The translations under genes were made by a program, and so were the position numbers. From CAZWUW01 sp964636895 (GTDB taxonomy: Bacteria; Bacillota; Thermincolia; Thermincolales; CAZWUW01), in the NCBI GenBank assembly GCA_964636895.1, contig CAZWUW010000062.1:1-17298 (forward strand): DNA of 17,298 bases, in the 5' to 3' direction. The notes beneath the pieces were generated by a model. It was not told the origin of the DNA and made no database searches. It was given only the letters and a program-made list of their open reading frames with translations. Numbering within the stretch: the first letter of the stretch is position 1; every line of letters starts with the position of its first letter. This document shows, in pieces, positions 12,277 to 17,298 of the stretch.

Positions 12277-15150
12277 TTACTTGCGTCGCTTTTTGGCGGC
12301 CAGCAGCCTGGCTGTAAATGCGCCCTCGGCTTCCGGTTGCTCAGCGACCGGTTCTTCTGACCCAGCTGACGCAGCGGCCTTGGCTTCCTGTACACTTACC
12401 GCCGTCATAGCCGCAAACTCCTCTGCCGGCTGCGGGCTGGTTGGAGCTGCCGGCTGCGGCCCGGGTCGGGCCGGGGCCCGGTATAGCTGCTCCCGGGCTT
12501 GTTTTTGCTGCTGTAAATTATGCACCAGAGAACCCTGCCTTTGCTCCGACCCGGACCGGGTTTTAAATCTGCCGCGCAGCCAATGCCACATAGGTACTGC
12601 CCATCTCAGGTGCCAGTTAAACCGCCGGGACGCAATATCCAGCGGCAGTAGCAGAGCAGCCAATACCAGCAGTTTTGGCCATAAAGGGATTTTTCCCCAA
12701 ACCGCCGGCACCGGTAATTTGCCTGCTGCACCGGCCGCATCAGCCGCCATCAGCACTTGCCCACCGCCGGCAGCCGCCAGCCTGGCCAGGAACTCACTTT
12801 GCTCCGGTTGTAACAGGTATTCAGGTGAGTAAGGCAGTACCAAACCGGCCGTCTTTTGCCGGCTTACGCCCTGCTCAGTACGCTGTACAACCTGTATTAA
12901 ATAGGCCCCCGGCTGCTCCATGGCAAAGCTACCCTGGTACCTGCCCGGTCCTGTGGCAGGCAGCATGACATCAACGGCATCACCGTCAGGGTTCATCACC
13001 CTGGCCAGCAGGTCATGCACCTGCTGCCGTTCGCCGGGTAAATCCACATTAATCCGGCCCTGTCCGCCCTCCCGGGCTGTGGTAACAACCATATCCCCGG
13101 CGGCTTCCTGGGGTAAAGTCCAACTGACAATTTTGCCCCAAAAGCGGGGAAACTCATTCCAGCCTATCCAGTCACCGGCCCAACGCCCTTTAACGTCACT
13201 GGTCCAGGCCACCGCCCGGCCCAATCCATACTGCCAGCGGGCCAGCACCGGGTCATCCCGGTGACTGGTCAGCAGGGTTTCCGCCGTCCCCTTGGCAGAC
13301 GTCGCCACATAGCCAAAAAGCTGCGGTAACCCTCCGGCCGGCAGCAGACTGCTGTTAGCCGTTATTGCCGGTGTAAACGGTTCTTGTACCAGATAACTCC
13401 TGGTAGCAGTGATAGTTTCTTTGGTAAATATTTTGGGCAGAGTTTCAAAATCATTGGTAAAATAATACCTCCCTTTGCCGGCTTCCGCCAAGAAGGACAG
13501 CAACCGGGTATCGGCGTCACTGCCAATGGCAATGGTGGAAAGGGTCACCTTATGCTTATTCATTTCTGCCAACAGCGCTTCGTATTCCCCTCCATAGGCG
13601 GACTGACCGTCGGTCAGAAGGATAATATGTTTGACCTTAACCTTGGCCTTATTCAGGGACCGGTAGGCAGCCTGCAAGGCCGGAAAAATATTGGTCCCGC
13701 CCCCGGAACGAATAGAACCGATTTTATCCTGGGCGGCCTCTTTATCACGCAGCGGCCCGGTTTCCAAGACCCATTTATAAGTGCCGTCAAAAGCCACAAC
13801 ACCCAACTGATCTCTGGCTTCCAGCAACTCCGTGGCCCGGATGGCTGCTTCCTTGGCCAGTTCCATTTTGGGTAAACTATAGTTTTCGCCACTCATACTA
13901 CCTGACTTATCAATCACTAGCGCCAGGCCGACACTGGGTATTTCACCTTTACCCCGGAGGTCCATGTGTACCGGTAAAGCCTTTTCCACCGGGGTCTTAT
14001 AATACCCCCCCGGGCCAAAGCTGTCTTCTCCACCCACCATCACCAAACCACGGCCCAAGTCCCGCACATAGACCTCCAGCGCGGACATGGTGTGGTCAGA
14101 CAAATCCAGCGCAGAAACATTAACCAGTACTATCGTGGAGTACTTTGCCATGGCCGTAAGAGTCTTCGGCATTAGCGCCGGTTCCAGGGTATCCACCTGC
14201 AGCCGGATAGAGTTTAACGCCTGCCCCAAAGCCCGGCTGTCGCCGGGTTTGCCCTCCACCAGCAGAATTCGCGGCGCGCCGGCCACTTGGGTCAGTGCTA
14301 CCCCGAGGTTGTTTTCTCGGCGGCTGTCATCATCAGCGGTCAACTCTGCCCGGTAGGTGTGCAGGCCGGGTGCTTCCGCCCTGACCCCCCAAACCAGTCT
14401 GTTCGCCCCTTTGGCCAGCCGCAACCGTTCCTCCCGCAGTACCCGGTTGTCAACCATCAGCCGTAACGACCCCTGCGTGGCCACCGTACTTTCTAATGTA
14501 ACCTGCAGATCAAAGAACTCGCCCTCCTGCAAGTGGGCCGGTACATCCAGGGCTTTTATCAACACTTCCGGCCCACTGCCGGTGCTTACCGGCAGGACAT
14601 CCACCCTTACTCCCTGCTGCTGCAGGAGTTTGGCCTGGGCCAAAGCATCCCCCCGGTTTTGCTTGCCGTCAGTTATCAGTACAATTTGTTTCCCCCGCTC
14701 CTCCGGCAGCATGGCCCGGCCCAAACGCAGACCGGCAGCCAAATCAGTATAATTGGGTTCTACTACAGCCTGCAGTCCATAAAAATCCGGCCGCTGGGTG
14801 ACCGGGTACTCCACCATGGCTTTTTTGCCAAAACTGATTACCCCCGCTCCTGCTTCCGGCGGCAAAGCGTTTAACGACCGGCCGAGCCAATCCGCTACTT
14901 CCCGCCTTTTTTCAGCCATGGAGGCTGAAAGGTCAGCAACATAAATCACGGTTTTTTCCTGATGCCGGTAAGTAAATTCCAGTCCGGCCAGTGCCAGTAT
15001 CAAAACCAGCGCCACTAACAGCCGCAGCCCCAAAAAGGCTTTTTGCTGCCATGCCCGGAAAGCTCTGGGACTGCGCAACCATAAAAATATAAAATAAGGG
15101 AGCAACAAAACCAATATCAGATATATAGGCTGAGAAAAACTAATGCCCAC
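12277..15150 (-). CDS. Large membrane protein with two VWA domains and a glutamine-amidotransferase-like segment
   Basis: This 957-residue protein belongs to the MoxR/Bat-type envelope gene block; its exact function is unknown. Two N-terminal membrane helices (about 8-25 and 40-58) are followed by a first VWA domain with MIDAS motif DLSASM (Asp73, Ser75, Ser77), NYTDLAAGLR and LITDGKQNRGD. A beta-rich region follows, then a glutamine-amidotransferase-like segment (GRGLVMVGGEDSFGPGGYY, about 366-384). A second complete VWA comes next, with VIDKSGSM (Asp414, Ser416, Ser418), GGGTNIFPAL and LLTDGQS. A third hydrophobic segment near 820 precedes a Gln/Pro/Ala-rich tail that ends in KKRRK. Both metal sites look intact. 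The GTG start overlaps the upstream gene by 11 bases and has only a weak GGTGGG ribosome site, so coupling is likely. Confidence 0.88.
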   Translation of the reverse strand: MGISFSQPIYLILVLLLPYFIFLWLRSPRAFRAWQQKAFLGLRLLVALVLILALAGLEFTYRHQEKTVIYVADLSASMAEKRREVADWLGRSLNALPPEAGAGVISFGKKAMVEYPVTQRPDFYGLQAVVEPNYTDLAAGLRLGRAMLPEERGKQIVLITDGKQNRGDALAQAKLLQQQGVRVDVLPVSTGSGPEVLIKALDVPAHLQEGEFFDLQVTLESTVATQGSLRLMVDNRVLREERLRLAKGANRLVWGVRAEAPGLHTYRAELTADDDSRRENNLGVALTQVAGAPRILLVEGKPGDSRALGQALNSIRLQVDTLEPALMPKTLTAMAKYSTIVLVNVSALDLSDHTMSALEVYVRDLGRGLVMVGGEDSFGPGGYYKTPVEKALPVHMDLRGKGEIPSVGLALVIDKSGSMSGENYSLPKMELAKEAAIRATELLEARDQLGVVAFDGTYKWVLETGPLRDKEAAQDKIGSIRSGGGTNIFPALQAAYRSLNKAKVKVKHIILLTDGQSAYGGEYEALLAEMNKHKVTLSTIAIGSDADTRLLSFLAEAGKGRYYFTNDFETLPKIFTKETITATRSYLVQEPFTPAITANSSLLPAGGLPQLFGYVATSAKGTAETLLTSHRDDPVLARWQYGLGRAVAWTSDVKGRWAGDWIGWNEFPRFWGKIVSWTLPQEAAGDMVVTTAREGGQGRINVDLPGERQQVHDLLARVMNPDGDAVDVMLPATGPGRYQGSFAMEQPGAYLIQVVQRTEQGVSRQKTAGLVLPYSPEYLLQPEQSEFLARLAAAGGGQVLMAADAAGAAGKLPVPAVWGKIPLWPKLLVLAALLLPLDIASRRFNWHLRWAVPMWHWLRGRFKTRSGSEQRQGSLVHNLQQQKQAREQLYRAPARPGPQPAAPTSPQPAEEFAAMTAVSVQEAKAAASAGSEEPVAEQPEAEGAFTARLLAAKKRRK

Positions 15151-16963
15151 GCAAATACACCCACCATTCCAGGGACAAGCCCGCCAAAGCCGCCAGCACT
15201 AGCCAGGGCCAGAGCTCCCGGTTCACGTTTAAGGCTTTTTGAGCTTTAATGTCCAAACTTCCCAACTGCAGCCGTTCCAGCGGCTTGACCTCGGATTCAC
15301 GGGGCGCATAAAAATTGACGGCCAGATAATCTGCCTGCCTATCCTTACCGGTTATTTGTTCCACTTTATATAAACCGGGCCGGCCGGTATCAGTTACCTT
15401 GCGTACAGGGAAAGGCGGAGCCAGCGGTACTCTGGCACCGTCGGGTTTAATCAGCCAAACTTGCTCCGCCAGCGGCCGGACCGCCAGATCCACCACCGCA
15501 CCCGCAGTAATCTGAGATTCGCGCACCGTGCCGGCAGGTATCAGCCAGTTTAACATATTTTGTATTAATATCGGAAACGCAGGTCGCAGGGGTAAGTCGG
15601 ACTGGTGCAGGTCAAAACCAAATACGGCTGCCCTGGCCGCTCCGTTTTTCCCTACACTGATAATGGCTTTATCTCCGCCGGTCAGCAAGGGCTGCCATTC
15701 TCCGGACATTTTTAAACCCTTGCTCTTGGCAATATGCACATCCGCCCATGAAACATGGTCTAAGAGGGGCTGCTCTGCCAATGCCTGCAACTGACCGCTA
15801 ACGGCGCTCTCCTCTTTCTCCACCAGGCCGCTGACTGCCGGCGGATTAAAAACCAGTATTTCTCCCGGCGGGGGCTGGGTTGGCCAAAAACTATCCAGGA
15901 CATACAATTGATAATCTGACCTGATATCCGCATACCCTGCCGGTGCAACCTTATGCACCTCCAACAACGGGTTAAGCTTTAATACCTGTTCTAAAAATAT
16001 ATTTCCGGGAGTCACCAAAAGCACTTTAACCTGTTTGCTTTGGCGGGGTACCACCCACGCCATATTATCCGCTGCCAGGCTGTCGGCAATATCCAGCTGC
16101 GCTTCCAGAAAGGGGGCACCCGCTGGCACCGGCCAAAAAAGATGGGCGGCCTTTCCCGGGGTTACCTTAACCGCCCGGACATCCAGGAGTTTTTCCCCGG
16201 CCATAAGTTTAACTGTGGCTGCCGCTTCCCTGGCACCATAATTGTCTATCCTGGTAAGAGCCAGGGCCCCTTGCGCTCCCTCTTGTAAAGAAAAAGCACC
16301 GATAGCCAGATTATCATCCCGCCGGCCCACCTTGCGGTATTGAAAATCAGGCAGCCCGATAGGTTCTTCCGGCAGTATTACCCCGCCATCACTGAAAAAT
16401 ACCGTTCTGGCCCGGCTGCCTTTCTGCAGCAGAGCCGCCACCAAAGACAGGGCAGGCTCCAGATTGGCTTGATCAAAACCGGGCCCTACCTCCTGCAGCT
16501 GACTTAGTAGCACTGAGACTTTTCCGGTCGCGTTCACCATCACCTGAGGTACCGGCCCCACAGCAATCAGGGAAATTTTTGTCCCCGGTTTCTGTCCCCG
16601 GATTAATTTGGCCATTTCCGCCTTGGCCAAATCCATCCGGGTGCCTTTATCTTCCACAACAGCCATGCTGGCCGAGGTGTCCAGCAGCAGAAACAGATCC
16701 TGCCCCCCTTCCTGCATCCGTACCAAATAGGGGCGCAGCAGCGCCAGCACCAATAATAAAGCCACCATTATTTGCAGGAACAACAACAGGTTCCGGCGCA
16801 GCCGCTGCCATGGCGTCTGCGCAAGGGTATCGGCTAAAACCTGCTGCCAAAGGAGGGTGCTGCTAACCACCTGCTCCTGTTTCTTTTGCCGTAATAAATA
16901 AAATATAATAATAACCGGAATAATCAGCAAAAAAATCAAAGCCGAGGGTGCCAGAAACTGCAT
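15140..16963 (-). CDS. BatA-type membrane protein with VWA domain
   Basis: The 607-residue protein begins with the BatA N-terminal module (PF07584 type): helix LIFLLIIPVIIIFYLL, a conserved linker (SSTLLWQQVLADTLAQTPW) and a second helix (about 58-76). A VWA domain follows with MIDAS motif DTSASM (Asp95, Ser97, Ser99) and FFSDGG. The middle and C-terminal parts look beta-rich and extracytoplasmic. One last helix (WPWLVLAALAGLSLEWWVYL) ends the protein. The ATG at 16963 has GGAGG about 10 bases upstream, 19 bases after the DUF58 gene. Such genes normally sit with a MoxR-type AAA+ ATPase, expected beyond the right edge, and are thought to form chaperone-like or stress-related membrane complexes. 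Specific substrates cannot be inferred here. Confidence 0.9.
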   Translation of the reverse strand: MQFLAPSALIFLLIIPVIIIFYLLRQKKQEQVVSSTLLWQQVLADTLAQTPWQRLRRNLLLFLQIMVALLLVLALLRPYLVRMQEGGQDLFLLLDTSASMAVVEDKGTRMDLAKAEMAKLIRGQKPGTKISLIAVGPVPQVMVNATGKVSVLLSQLQEVGPGFDQANLEPALSLVAALLQKGSRARTVFFSDGGVILPEEPIGLPDFQYRKVGRRDDNLAIGAFSLQEGAQGALALTRIDNYGAREAAATVKLMAGEKLLDVRAVKVTPGKAAHLFWPVPAGAPFLEAQLDIADSLAADNMAWVVPRQSKQVKVLLVTPGNIFLEQVLKLNPLLEVHKVAPAGYADIRSDYQLYVLDSFWPTQPPPGEILVFNPPAVSGLVEKEESAVSGQLQALAEQPLLDHVSWADVHIAKSKGLKMSGEWQPLLTGGDKAIISVGKNGAARAAVFGFDLHQSDLPLRPAFPILIQNMLNWLIPAGTVRESQITAGAVVDLAVRPLAEQVWLIKPDGARVPLAPPFPVRKVTDTGRPGLYKVEQITGKDRQADYLAVNFYAPRESEVKPLERLQLGSLDIKAQKALNVNRELWPWLVLAALAGLSLEWWVYLRGH

Positions 16964-16982
16964 GCTGCCAACCCCTCCTCCC

Positions 16983-17298
16983 CTATACTAATACCCCCGC
17001 TCCGCGCAAGGAACGCAGCAGGACATGCTCCAAATCTTCTTCGGTGCCCACAGTATGATATGTGATTTCCCGAGCATTACAAAACTGCCTGATGCCGTAT
17101 AAAAACTGCTCCACCCGGTCCCTGTAAGCCTGTAAAAGCAGCGGTGTAATGCTCGCTTCCCGGGCCTGGCCGGTTTCAGCATCCACCAGCCGGAAATTGC
17201 CCAGCAATTGCGGGTCCCGCTCTTCCGGGGCAAGGATATGCAGCACCACCACCTGTTGGCCCAGGTACTGCAGATATTTTAACCCGTCATTAAAACCG
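16983..17298 (-). CDS. DUF58 protein, C-terminal part
   Basis: The last 104 residues of a protein that continues past the right edge. The segment FNDGLKYLQYLGQQVVVLHILAPEE followed by NFRLVDAETGQ, ITPLLLQAYRD and a final helix matches the C-terminal end of DUF58 proteins (VWA-related, MoxR-associated). The frame is open to the window edge, so the GTG at 17252 is internal and not a start. It lies directly upstream of the BatA/VWA gene, the usual MoxR-DUF58-BatA order. Confidence 0.82.
   Translation of the reverse strand, partial: GFNDGLKYLQYLGQQVVVLHILAPEERDPQLLGNFRLVDAETGQAREASITPLLLQAYRDRVEQFLYGIRQFCNAREITYHTVGTEEDLEHVLLRSLRGAGVLV

Noticed and set aside
12122..12832. Plus-strand open frame of 236 codons
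   Set aside because: Most of it is antisense to the double-VWA gene and its codons are Cys/Ser/Ala-rich shadow sequence. There is no recognisable domain.
1..17298. CRISPR arrays, insertion sequences, tRNA or rRNA genes, prophage or defence genes
   Set aside because: I found no regularly spaced repeats, transposase motifs, cloverleaf sequences or phage/defence proteins on either strand.

Overview
The window is about 50% G+C. Every gene I can support lies on the minus strand, so transcription runs from high to low coordinates. The gene content suggests a spore-forming, anaerobic, selenium-using Clostridia-type Firmicute, most like the Desulfotomaculum/Pelotomaculum group (Peptococcaceae). The reasons are strong GGAGG ribosome sites, frequent GTG/TTG starts, a bacterial SelB, the futalosine route to menaquinone, soluble HdrB/HdrC proteins, c-di-GMP-I (GEMM-I) riboswitches and a Spo0A-type box. 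The lineage is an inference from content, not from a phylogeny.

Layout in order of transcription. (1) 17298-12277: a MoxR/Bat-type block holding the end of a DUF58 protein, a BatA/VWA membrane protein and a large protein with two VWA domains. The genes overlap or nearly abut, and an intrinsic terminator follows. (2) 12150-11967: a candidate tiny membrane-peptide gene with its own promoter. A Spo0A-like box sits at -35, and the reading frame contains a possible +1 frameshift site. (3) 11867-11299: speD (SAM decarboxylase, polyamine synthesis) with a strong promoter, a leader hairpin and a long terminator hairpin. (4) 11240-9669: hdrC-hdrB, iron-sulfur electron-transfer subunits without hdrA, closed by a hairpin. 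(5) 9517-2800: one long tightly packed operon, hepS-menG fusion, mqnP, mqnE, mqnA, mqnC, tatA, tatC. It supplies enzymes for menaquinone made from chorismate via futalosine, followed by the twin-arginine translocon that exports folded cofactor-bearing proteins. (6) 2723-2388: a decayed fragment of a surface protein with a Big_2 immunoglobulin-like domain. (7) 2400-1141: a well-formed promoter, two tandem GEMM-I aptamers and a secreted transglutaminase-fold protein. (8) 1011-1: the N-terminal half of selB, running off the left edge.

The most interesting region is 2062-2400. Two nearly duplicate cyclic-dinucleotide aptamers stand in series ahead of one gene. The promoter-distal-to-gene copy is followed by an intrinsic terminator. 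The gene-proximal copy ends directly in the Shine-Dalgarno sequence, and its P1 flank could mask that sequence. The two copies differ at the nucleotide equivalent to position 20 of the Vc2 aptamer (A in the first, G in the second), a base known to influence c-di-GMP versus c-AMP-GMP recognition. The window may therefore hold a two-stage, possibly two-signal, leader that gates a secreted cysteine-protease-like protein. Other points of note are the HepS-MenG fusion with a degraded prenyl-synthase metal motif, the 21-bp-repeat acidic tail on TatC and the small frameshifted gene.
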